64,000 nucleotides of DNA from Isoetes taiwanensis (Eukaryota; Streptophyta; Lycopodiopsida; Isoetales; Isoetaceae), in the NCBI GenBank assembly GCA_021234155.1, contig JAJEKV010000113.1:2340325-2404324 (forward strand), written 5' to 3'. The first letter of the stretch is position 1, and each line of letters starts with the position of its first letter. Below the pieces are notes generated by a model. The model had not been told where the DNA came from. It did not search any database and saw only the letters and a program-made list of their open reading frames with translations. Positions 23,811 through 32,165 of the stretch are shown here, in pieces. The translations under genes were made by a program, and so were the position numbers.

Positions 23811-24720
23811 GTACGTTTTCTGATTGTTTCTGCTTCTTAGTAAGAGCTACGGTTTTCTCTTGGATGTTCTCTCAGCCGCATGAGAATCCGGCTCTTGTTT
23901 TTTACCTTGTGAATTTTTTATGGAGGCTTGACTTACTCCTTGTTCGGCTAAATCATCATCGTTTTGCTTTAGCATCTTTATATTGTTCAGCTTTGGTTTA
24001 ACCGTGATTTCGTTCTTGTTCGGTTCGCTTGTTTCGTTTGATAGGCTCTGTAATTTTTGTTCTTGTTTGTTTGGGTTCTCCTTTCCTTCGGATAGCTTTC
24101 TTTTTTGTTTTCTACTACAGATTTAAGTTCTTTTTCGAAATCTGGTGTTGCTGGTTCTCCCAATCCACGCAGCTTATCTTTTATGTATCGCTCATCCCGA
24201 TTCCTGGAATTCTTCTACACTTGCGCTTTTGCCTCCTTCTTGCCCAAATTTCTCCTCTGTTTATCACTTCTTCTACTCTACTTTCTGATTACTCTCTTGT
24301 ATCTGGTTTTTTTTTGTAATTTTAGGATCCAGTTTATATCTCACTTGACCCCTTCGTCCTCTGTTGATTTTCCCACTCGATCTCTGCATCACGCAGCCCT
24401 CTTTTTCCAATCCCTGGTCTCTTTCAACAGTCATTCTTTTTGCTTCTATCCTTCCCAGATCTCCTCTCTGTTCATCACTCTTCTAATCTTGCTCTTTATC
24501 GGCTTTTGGGCTCCGAATCGGCATCCCTCCTTCACGATCCAGCTCCGATAGATAGGCATATCTTTCATCACAGCAGTATATACAACGTTTTGGAATATCC
24601 AAGTGGGGTAGCCGACCATAGGAACCTTATCGGACTACCCCTAAAAAAAGCACAAGGAACCAAGTCCAAGTAGCATATGGAGACGGTGCTGCAAGGAAAA
24701 GGGCCAAAGAGAGGCGCCGT

Positions 24721-24795
24721 GCGAGGGCTTATCATCGGGATAAAAAACCCCGCCCTTTCGGGTTTTCGAGGAAAACCCTAATGAGAAACCCTCGC
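24721..24795. repeat. 75-bp imperfect hairpin
   Basis: GCGAGGGCTTATCATCGGG at the left pairs with CCCTAATGAGAAACCCTCGC at the right with a few mismatches. The loop contains CCCCGCCCTTTCGGGTTTTCG, itself partly self-complementary. A small MITE or structured RNA segment is possible. Confidence 0.55.
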
Positions 24796-25040
24796 CCGGG
24801 GGCTCCCGAAAAAACCCGGACCGCCAACCTTATGTAGAGAGGATGCAGCGTCAAAAATTCCTCGACTCACTGTGCGAAGCGACTGTAATGGAGTGAGCCT
24901 GCACAGTAAAAAACTCAAAAAGAACCCGTTAAGTGTGAGAGAGACAAAAAGGATGACTTGATACCTGGAAAAGTGTTAAGAAGAAAGTTATAACAAGAGC
25001 ACAAATACCATATAAAAGACCCCCCCAAAAAAATGGGGAG

Positions 25041-25212
25041 GAGGCTGGTCACGCGTGCCACGCGAAACAAAAAACCTTCCAATGTGGAGGGGTTGTTCAT
25101 GCGAGCCATGCAACAAGACCTCGCAAGGAGGGGCTGTTCACGCGAGCCACGCGAAAGACAAAAACCTTCCATCCGGAGGGGTTGGTCACGCGCACCACGC
25201 GATAGCAAAAAG
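25041..25212. repeat. Minisatellite, four units of 36-48 bp
   Basis: Units start at 25041, 25088, 25129 and 25177, each with GTTGGTCACGCGNGCCACGCG-like cores and AAAAACCTTCCA spacers. They lie just inside the right TIR. Confidence 0.75.
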
Positions 25213-25363
25213 CTGAAAAAGAAACCATTATTGAAAATGCATATGTGGGAACAAGAGATCGAGAGGGGGGGAGGGAAGGGAAAAGGGGCACACGTACACT
25301 GCTGTGAGAAGACGCCGATAAGGGTGAAGGGAGAAAGATGCATATAAATAGTCTCGTCTCTCC

Positions 25364-25405
25364 CCAGAATGGCGATCCGACGGTGTCGCATCGCTGGCAT
25401 TCTGG
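25364..25405. other. Palindromic end-to-end junction, candidate recombinase site
   Basis: CCAGAATG (25364-25371) and CATTCTGG (25398-25405) are exact inverted copies. Between them is GCGATCCGAC-GGT-GTCGCATCGC (25372-25394), nearly palindromic with one mismatch, then TGG. The site joins the right end of the 23578-25400 element to the left end of the DIRS-like element. Tyrosine recombinases act on short inverted arms around a small spacer, so this could be the crossover site or a circle-junction remnant. That function is inferred. Confidence 0.55.
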
Positions 25406-25435
25406 TGAGAGACTCGTCTAGACGGGAAAACCGGC
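25398..25435 (+). repeat. Left 38-bp TIR of DIRS-like element
   Basis: Exact reverse complement of 29714-29751. The first three bases (CAT) overlap the last three of the neighbouring 122-bp TIR. Confidence 0.95.
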
Positions 25436-25457
25436 CGATCCAAAGAGAACTTCCATC

Positions 25458-26279
25458 TCAAAAACCCAGATGGTGTGAGAGGGAGAGCTGTTGGTGCAAG
25501 TTGGGTGTGACATAACGAGCATGAGCCGAAGGAGAACGCCAACGTCCGTGAGTGCGCGCAATCTCATTGTCAACACCACGAGCTGCCACCGCAGAAGCGC
25601 CCCCTCGACGACCTGCGTGAGTGCCATAGAGGGAAGGGTCTAAGCCGATTGCCGTTAAACAATGCCGCCACCACTGCCGTGCAGTGTAATAAGAGAGAGG
25701 ACGAAGTGAAGAAGGAAAAAGACGAAAAAGAGGGCCACCAGAAGCTGGGTCCGATAAATGGAATGCGCCACAAAAAATCAGACGCTGTAAGAGGGTAACA
25801 GGACAAGCGAATGATGGCAGTCTAGCCACGACGACTGAATAGCCTCTAGCAGACTGATCTCGTTTAGAGCGACGAATGAAGATGGACGCGTGAGAAGGTT
25901 CAAAAGTAATATCATGCCAATTGAGGGCCAAAGCCTCAGAGATTCGCAAAAAGGCTGCGAAAGATAGCGTGATCAATGCGGCTTTTGAAAGGTCTGTAAA
26001 AGACGCAGATGGGCCGGCAAAACGTGAGACAATGGACCGTACATGGTCAGGGAGCAAAGGTAGATGAGTGCGAGACGGGGGGGCATGCCGAATACCGGAT
26101 TGACGAACTAAAAGAGGTAGGGGCGAGGAGACAGGGGAAGGTAGATTGAGGAGTTGGTGAAAAAAGGCAATGGCCGCGGATGCGGAAAGGAGCGTGGATG
26201 AGGAGGATTGGGGTTCTTGAAGGGATGTAAAAAAGGCAGCAATAGTAATAGGAGATGCGGGAAGAGAAGGAACAGACAT
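25458..26279 (-). CDS. DIRS-type tyrosine recombinase, catalytically complete
   Basis: A 273-codon intact frame. The catalytic set of the tyrosine recombinase (phage integrase) family is visible in order: Arg112 in F-L-R-I-S-E-A-L, Lys139 in R-S-K-R-D, H-A-G-R (His221, Arg224) followed by R-G-G, H-G-R-W (His244 and Trp247), and the nucleophile Tyr256 in A-R-Y-V. H-A-G-R-R-G-G-A and G-R-W-R-S...R-Y-V are typical of DIRS, PAT and Ngaro recombinases. The N-terminal 90 residues should form the core-binding domain. The enzyme would integrate a circular DNA copy. The start at 26279 is the first ATG; upstream codons remain poorly defined. An intact frame in a damaged neighbourhood suggests recent activity. 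Confidence 0.9.
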   Translation of the reverse strand: MSVPSLPASPITIAAFFTSLQEPQSSSSTLLSASAAIAFFHQLLNLPSPVSSPLPLLVRQSGIRHAPPSRTHLPLLPDHVRSIVSRFAGPSASFTDLSKAALITLSFAAFLRISEALALNWHDITFEPSHASIFIRRSKRDQSARGYSVVVARLPSFACPVTLLQRLIFCGAFHLSDPASGGPLFRLFPSSLRPLSYYTARQWWRHCLTAIGLDPSLYGTHAGRRGGASAVAARGVDNEIARTHGRWRSPSAHARYVTPNLHQQLSLSHHLGF

Positions 26280-26459
26280 ACGCTGAGCACCGGTGTGGCA
26301 AAAGCCCGAAACATGGCGTAATCACGACGGAGTGTAAGGCGCCGCAAGAAAGAAGAGAGCAAGAACGGCAAGGTAGAAAAATAGAGGTGCAGTTCACTGG
26401 AGGGTACAAGTCGAAATATGGCTGAAAACAACAAAAAAAGATATATCGTCAGGACATTG

Positions 26460-27050
26460 CTAGAAAACACAACGAAGAGCAAAGACTGCAACATGCCGAC
26501 GACAACCAGCGAAAGAAGCAGAAAGATGAGGAAGAATGGCCTGGGAAAACTCATCAAAAAACATAGAATCATGTACAAAGGGAGCCCAGGAGGAGCCTAT
26601 CCACAAAAGAGGCCACCAAGGAGCAGAAGGCCAGAATAAAACAATAAGAGTGATACGAGCATGGCAAGCAGCGGCATGGGCCAAAACTCGAGGAACTAAA
26701 GGTGGGGGAGGGAAACAATAATTATTAAAGATGTGCCAATCATAAGTGAACGCGTCTGGAGGAATGCGATGAGGGTAAGCAAAACAAGTATTGAAGACAG
26801 GGAGTTTGGCATTAAGAGGAGATGCAAAACGATCAACATGATGCGGCCCCCAAGCGTGATCTATGTGCTGGAAACACCAGGGGGCTAAGGCAAACTCGTC
26901 CACTTGAGGCAACCTAGAGAGATAGTCAGCCCATTCATTGTCTGAGCGTGGAATCCAAACTGGATCAAGCGAAATGGAATAGTGGAAACAAAACAAAAAA
27001 ATCTCAAGGAGGAGAAATTGCAAATCCGGAGACGAAGAACCGCCTTTACG
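26460..27050 (-). pseudogene. RNase H C-terminal remnant of DIRS-like pol
   Basis: The frame at 26460-27293 is meaningful only from about residue 80. It has L-R-K-G-G-S-S, L-L-L-E-I-F, W-I-P-R-S-D-N-E-W-A-D-Y-L-S-R, then V-D-R-F-A-S-P-L-N-A-K-L-P and a later P-W-W-P-L-L. The W-I-P-R..N..A-D-Y-L-S-R motif is the end of the RNase H domain in DIRS and related elements, and V-D-R-F-A-S is the conserved segment after it. No reverse transcriptase motif precedes it. The first 80 residues overlap gag in another frame and are spurious. Confidence 0.8.
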
Positions 27051-27066
27051 AAGGAGCAGAGAAACA

Positions 27067-28158
27067 TTAAGGTTGGGGAGAGGGAGCAGGAAGTGCAGGT
27101 GGTATGGAAAAGAAGGGGGATGTCGGAGCAATAGGATTATGGGTAAGTGCAGCGCGAAAACAAGTATTGGCGAGGTGTCCAGATTTACCACAGATGGAGC
27201 AACGAATGGGGTTAGAAGAAGAAGATGAAGCAGTGGATAAGGGAGAAGTGGTGGAAAAACGGGATTGACGTTGGAGACGTCGATCGCGTGCAAGTTTCTT
27301 GGCTTGGTGCAAGCGTTTAGATTCTTCAGCGTTTAAGCCGAGGGCTTGAGAGCCATCAAAGTGGAGAGCCACCTCGTAACCATGTTGGTCGGCAATCACT
27401 ACAAATTTCATCTGTTGGTCAGCCAGGTGCTTACCATCTTCAAGCATTTGAAGAACATCATCAGGAATAGGAGTCCCCATTGACGATAAACGTGCTTGAA
27501 TCCAAGCAAACCTATCTTCCATGGCCGCAGCAAAATCGTAATAATGGCGGGTAGAGTCGCGCTCAAATGTCGGAGTAGGTCGCGAAGCTCGCTGCCGGAG
27601 TTCCCTCTGAAGGCGATCAAGTTGGGTGTGCAACGGTATTTGCTGGGTTAGGGTAGATTGAAGGTTGTTCAAGGTGGTACGTTGAGACTGCATCTCGTGA
27701 AGCAACTGGGTTAATGGATCTGAGGGAGGGGCCGAAAAAGGGGCATGAAACACCGGAGTAGGCGAAGGGGGAGAGGCGAGACAAGCGGAAGGAAAAGGGG
27801 ACGAAGGGAAGACGTGGGGAGGGATGGAAGGTTGGGAAGGAACGGGGATGGTAGGGTAAAAAACGGGAGAGGAATGAGATGGAACAGGTAAGGTAGGGTA
27901 AAATAGGGGAGAAGCCCATGGCCAGGACGCGAACGAGGAGACCTGTGGGGATGAAGCAGAAGATAGAGAACTAGTGGAGGGGGGAGAGGGGGAGTCGAAA
28001 ATCTCAGTATCAAAAGAAAAAGAAGGCTCACGAGATCTACGGGTCCCAGCATGGCGGGCAAGGCGAGTGGGAGAGACAGAAGAAGGGGTGGGAGAAGATT
28101 CGGGAGGAACAGGGGAGGAAGTAGGGGTAACCATCTGATGGTCACATGCAAAACACAA
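27067..28158 (-). CDS. Gag-like protein with zinc knuckle
   Basis: A 363-codon intact frame. The N-terminal half is Pro/Ser-rich and low complexity. The middle has a basic and Gln-rich helical stretch (T-L-N-N-L-Q-S-T-L-T-Q-Q-I). The C terminus carries C-S-I-C-G-K-S-G-H-L-A-N-T-C, a CX2CX4HX4C zinc knuckle that binds nucleic acid, as in retroelement Gag proteins. It stops at P-S-P-Q-P directly before the pol remnant. It should coat element RNA; whether it works without the missing reverse transcriptase is unknown. Confidence 0.82.
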   Translation of the reverse strand: MCFACDHQMVTPTSSPVPPESSPTPSSVSPTRLARHAGTRRSREPSFSFDTEIFDSPSPPSTSSLSSASSPQVSSFASWPWASPLFYPTLPVPSHSSPVFYPTIPVPSQPSIPPHVFPSSPFPSACLASPPSPTPVFHAPFSAPPSDPLTQLLHEMQSQRTTLNNLQSTLTQQIPLHTQLDRLQRELRQRASRPTPTFERDSTRHYYDFAAAMEDRFAWIQARLSSMGTPIPDDVLQMLEDGKHLADQQMKFVVIADQHGYEVALHFDGSQALGLNAEESKRLHQAKKLARDRRLQRQSRFSTTSPLSTASSSSSNPIRCSICGKSGHLANTCFRAALTHNPIAPTSPFFSIPPALPAPSPQP

Positions 28159-28661
28159 TTAGTATTTAGAAAAAAGAAAAGAAAAGAAAAGAAAAGAATT
28201 AGTCTTGCAATGGAACAAAACCAAATAGGCCCCACGGGTTTGTAAAACCAATAATATTCATGTGAAAAAGATTGCAAAGAAAAAAGGAGAGAATGAAAAA
28301 ATGCAAGTGATTTATAATGCTTAAAATAAAAAAACCGACCAATCGTAAATGTATATCAACTTAAAATAAGGGGAGGGAAAGGGAAAATATATTTGGCAAA
28401 ACACATGCAATAAAGTATTATGCGTGCAGAGAAAAGGCTAGTGCATAGACAAAAAAAGATTGCAGAAAAAACATGTGTAATACCATGTGCCCAAAAATAA
28501 AACTTAGCTAATACCATGTGCCCGAACAAAACTTAGCCCCCTAGAAATGAATATTCAAGCACCCAAGAGGGACTTCCACCATAACCCACATGTCCATATA
28601 TACAAGCCACATAAGAAAAAGAACACCCTCATGCCCGTAAACAACTCCAAGTAGGACCATT

Positions 28662-29069
28662 TCAACGCAGGACGCCAAACACATAGGCTGGATAGAGAGG
28701 CAAAAAAGTAGGAGGAAAATGGGTCATAAGAGTCAGGAACTGCCGCATATTCAAAGGGGCCAAGGAAGTAACATTCCAACGAAGGATCAGATCCTCCAAA
28801 AAACGGGTACGTTGAGGATCAAGACGATGCAGATGTCGAAAGAAACGACGAACATGAGGCGTAAGAGCAGCATAAACTCGAAGATGGCGATCAAACTCCA
28901 GGAGCCAGTCCACGGTGTGAGCGGATAAGCAAAAGGCATTAGACGCAGAAGGGTGCAGGGAGTCCAGATGGGAAACGTAGAGATGGTGGTGAGACATGTC
29001 AACTTCTGTCGGCTCGGCGGGAAGCAAAGGCACGCCTTGAGAGCAAATGGGGCAGTCAAACGAAGCCAT
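28662..29069 (-). CDS. Small intact ORF with CxxC/His cluster in DIRS-like element
   Basis: 135 codons, first gene of the element on the minus strand. The start is ATG at 29069. It opens M-A-S-F-D-C-P-I-C-S-Q-G, and a His-rich stretch (H-H-H at about 27-29, H34, H39) follows, so a zinc-binding fold with a long loop is plausible. The rest is helical and Leu-rich (F-L-E-D-L-I-L-R-W, F-L-T-L-M-T-H-F). I know no DIRS accessory protein of this kind. It is separated from gag by 500 AT-rich bases, which may contain the gag leader or an intron. Confidence 0.5.
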   Translation of the reverse strand: MASFDCPICSQGVPLLPAEPTEVDMSHHHLYVSHLDSLHPSASNAFCLSAHTVDWLLEFDRHLRVYAALTPHVRRFFRHLHRLDPQRTRFLEDLILRWNVTSLAPLNMRQFLTLMTHFPPTFLPLYPAYVFGVLR

Positions 29070-29713
29070 GAAAAAACGGTCTTAGAAAACAAAAAATGCA
29101 AAGTGCAAGTTTCCCTACGCCTGAAAAGATTGACCACCAGTGTTAGCCGAGATGCGTATGAAAAAAATGTGCATAGGATGAAGACTTAATTCCATAAGAA
29201 GAAAGCTTTATAAAAACTAAATACGCACAGAAAAACAACCTTAAGGGCAAGAAAAGATATGTAAGTGTAACGTAACAAACTTAAAAGGCTTAACATAGGA
29301 AAATTGAACCTAGGAAAAAATCCTTAAAAACCCGAACATATGAAACTAGGAAATTGATCTTAAAAAGCAATGTGTAGCCCACCCACTCCTAAATGTAGAA
29401 ATTGAAAACCAAAGGTCGAAGGACCGCGCCCATGACAGGGATACGACAATGGGATGCGGCAAATGTATGAAGAGCAAAAGAAAAAGATACCATATAGTTA
29501 TATGAAGAGCAAAACGAATAACGAAACAAGAAGGAGAATATAAATATATATACAGCGAAAAAAAAGGATGTGCTAAGAAGGACTTGAACCCATGCCATTC
29601 ACTTGAAAAACAAGAGGCCTAACCAAACCCCCCCACCTACGACTTGAATAAATAATGCGACGATGTTTAATATAAGCGGGAAAAAACAGGGGCAGGCTTA
29701 CAGAAAGATGCAT

Positions 29714-29751
29714 GCCGGTTTTCCCGTCTAGACGAGTCTCTCACCAGAATG
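29714..29751 (-). repeat. Right 38-bp TIR of DIRS-like element
   Basis: Exact inverted copy of 25398-25435. The 12 bases inside it (AGAAAGATGCAT, 29702-29713) also occur at 25332-25343 inside the neighbouring TIR, which links the two elements. Confidence 0.95.
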
Positions 29752-29759
29752 AATGTTCA

Positions 29760-31965
29760 AAGTTTTGATCCCTCACACAGTGGGCGAGGAGCACTTCCAA
29801 AATTTTCGGATTGGCCCTGGGCGCACTCTGTGAGTGGCCACTCCTTTTTTGCTTTAACTTTAGTTCTATAAACAGTTTCTTAGTATCAGAACATACATTC
29901 CTAGCTGAAATTCAAAGCTCTAAGATATCCTGAGCTATCAGATTACTCTAATTATGCATCTAGCTAAGTCAACATGGGTCCACCACTCACACAGTGCGCG
30001 AGGAGCACTTCCAAAATTTTCGGATTGGCCCTGGGCGCACTCTGTGAGGGTTCACCCCTTTTTGGCTCAAACTTTCTTTTTATAAACAGTTTGTTAGTGT
30101 TATAACATGCAGATCGAGCTCAAATTTAGGGATTAAGCTGCCCTGCATTATTAGATTACACTAATTTTGCATCTATCTAGGTCAACATGGGTCCACCACT
30201 CACACAATGCGCGAGAAGCACTTCCAAAATTTTCGGATTGGCCCCGGGTGTACTCTGTGAGGGGTCACCCCTTTTTGGCTCAAACTTCCAATTTATAAGG
30301 AGTTTCTTAGTGTTATAACATACAGATCTAGCTTAAATTTAAGAATTAAGCTGCCCTATGCTATCAGATTACACTAATTATGCATCTATCTAGGTCAACA
30401 TGGGTTCACCACTCACACAGTGCGCGAGAAGCACTTCCAAAATTTTCGGATTGGCTCAGGGCACACTCTGTGAGGGGTCACCCCTTTTTGGCTGAAACTT
30501 TCTTTTTATAAACAGTTTGTTAGTGCTATAACATACAGATCTAGCTCAAATTTAGGGACTAAGCTGCCATGCACTATCAGATTACACTAATTTTGCATCT
30601 ATCTAGGTCAACATGGGTCCACCACTCACACAGTGCGCGAGAAGCACTTCCAAAATTTTCGGATTGGCCCTGGGCGCACTCTGTGAGGGTTCACCCCTTT
30701 TTGGCTCAAACTTTCTTTTTATAAACAGTTTGTTAGTGTTATAACATGCAGATCGAGCTCAAATTTAGGGATTAAGCTGCCCTGCATTATCAGATTACAC
30801 TAATTTTGCATCTATCTAGGTCAACATGGGTCCACCACTCACACAGTGTGCGAGGAGCACTTCCAAAATTTTCGGATTGGCCCGGGTGCACTCTGTGAGG
30901 GGTCACCCGTTTTTGGCTCAAACTTCCAATTTATAAGGAGTTTCTTAGTGTTATAACATACAGATCTAGCTTAAATTTAAGGATTAAGCTGCCCTATGCT
31001 ATCAGATTACACTAATTATGCATCTATCTAGGTCAACATGGGTCCACCACTCACACAGCGCGCGAGAAGCACTTCTAAAATTTTCGGATTGGCTCAGGGC
31101 ACACTCTATGAGGGGTCACCCCTTTTTGGCTGAAACTTTCTTTTTATAAACAGTTTGTTAGTGCTATAACATACAAATCTAGCTCAAATTTAGGGACTAA
31201 GCTGCCCTGCACTATCAGATTACACTAATTTTGCATCTATCTAGGTCAACATGGGTCCACCACTCACACAGTGCGCGAGAAGCACTTCCAAAATTTTCGG
31301 ATTGGCCCCGGGCGCACTCTGTGAGGGGTCACCCCTTTTTGGCTCAAACTTCCAATTTATAAGGAGTTTCTTAGTGTTATAACATACAGATCTAGCTTAA
31401 ATTTAAGGATTAAGCTGCTCTATGCTATCAGATTACACTAATTATGCATCTATCTAGGTCGACATGGGTCCACCACTCACACAGTGCGCGAGAAGCACTT
31501 CCAAAATTTTCGGATTGGCTCGGCGCACTCTGTGAGGGGTCACCCCTTTTTGGCTCAAACTTTCTTTTTATAAACAGTTTGTTAGTGTTATAACATACAG
31601 ATCTAGCTCAAATTTAGAGACTAAGCTGCACTGCACTATCAGATTACACTAATTTTGCATCTATCTAGGTCAACATGAGTCCACCACTCACACAATGCGC
31701 GAGAAGCACTTCCAAAATTTTTGGATTGGCACAGGGCGCACTCTGTGAGGGGTCACCCCTTTTTGGCTCAAACTTCCAATTTATAAGGAGTTTCTTAGTG
31801 TTATAACATACAGATCTAGCTTAAATTTAAGGATTAAGCTGCCCTATGCTATCAGATTACACTAATTATGCATCTATTCCACCACTCGCACAGTGCGCGA
31901 GAAGCACTTCCAAAATTTTCGGATTGGCTCAGGGCGCACTCTGTGAGGGGTCACTCCCTAATGGC
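29760..31965. repeat. 213-bp satellite array with higher-order structure
   Basis: The landmark GCACTTCCAAAATTTT occurs 11 times (about 29791, 30005, 30218, 30431, 30643, 30856, 31069, 31282, 31495, 31706, 31904); the seventh copy has one change. The spacing is 211-214 bases except for the first, diverged unit and the last, shortened step (198). Two monomer classes differ in their AT part (CTTCCAATTTATAAGGAG against CTTTCTTTTTATAAACAG). Units 2-4 and 5-7 repeat the same three-monomer order, and the array ends in simple alternation. It lies inside the gypsy element, about 200 bases from the primer-binding site. Confidence 0.95.
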
Positions 31966-32131
31966 CATAATTTTCCAAGGTTTTTACATAATTTATCCTA
32001 CTTAGCATTTTTCTACTTGCTGCTCTAAAGATTGGAATTTTTTTTTTCCCAATTTTCGAGGTTTATGCTTGGGTGGTTATTCCCAAGACTGGAAGTCTAC
32101 TGTTAGTCCTAACAGGGAATGATCAGTGCTC

Positions 32132-32151
32132 GATCTTGGTTTGCCAAGATC
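32132..32151. other. 8-bp stem hairpin beside primer-binding site
   Basis: GATCTTGG-TTTG-CCAAGATC, a perfect 8-bp stem with a 4-base loop. On the retroelement strand it begins 2 bases after the primer-binding site, where packaging or dimerisation structures are often found. Function inferred from position only. Confidence 0.55.
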
Positions 32152-32153
32152 AT

Positions 32154-32164
32154 GCTCTGATCCA
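32154..32164 (-). other. Primer-binding site, initiator tRNA-Met type
   Basis: The minus strand reads TGGATCAGAGC one base after the 5' LTR. Plant initiator tRNA-Met sites read TGGTATCAGAGC, so one T is missing. This fixes the orientation of the element and identifies 32166-32789 as the 5' LTR. Confidence 0.8.
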
Positions 32165-32165
32165 C

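Larger units (their letters stand above)
23578..25400. mobile_element. 1823-bp element with 122-bp terminal inverted repeats
   Basis: Bases 23578-23699 and 25279-25400 are inverted repeats of equal length (122) with three mismatches by hand count and no gaps. Each repeat contains CATTCTGGGGAGAGAC, the same kind of end as the adjacent DIRS-like element, and an inward TATA-like TATTTATA. The interior is pyrimidine-rich on the plus strand and holds no transposase or recombinase. I see no target-site duplication. It could be a non-autonomous partner of the 25398-29751 element or a Mutator-like gene-capturing element; shared end sequence favours the former. Confidence 0.7.
25398..29751 (-). mobile_element. 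DIRS-like tyrosine-recombinase retroelement lacking reverse transcriptase, 4354 bp
   Basis: Perfect 38-bp terminal inverted repeats (25398-25435 and 29714-29751) begin CATTCTGGTGAGAGAC and bound a minus-strand gene set: zinc-finger ORF, gag with zinc knuckle, an RNase H C-terminal remnant, and a tyrosine recombinase. Inverted terminal repeats and a recombinase instead of a DDE integrase define DIRS-type elements, which leave no target duplication, and none is seen. Reverse transcriptase and the first half of RNase H are missing: gag ends at 27067 and the RNase H tail starts within about 30 bases. Such a deletion derivative would depend on another element for cDNA synthesis. Confidence 0.82.

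Noticed and set aside
25458-26279. Recombinase as a Crypton DNA transposon
   Set aside because: An adjacent gag with zinc knuckle and an RNase H tail on the same strand inside shared 38-bp TIRs points to a DIRS-type retroelement.
26460-27293. Full 277-aa frame as one protein
   Set aside because: The first 80 residues overlap gag in another frame and are low complexity; only the RNase H-like end is credible.
29760-31965. CRISPR-like array
   Set aside because: Whole 213-bp units are similar, with no short repeat and unique spacer structure; it is a plant satellite.
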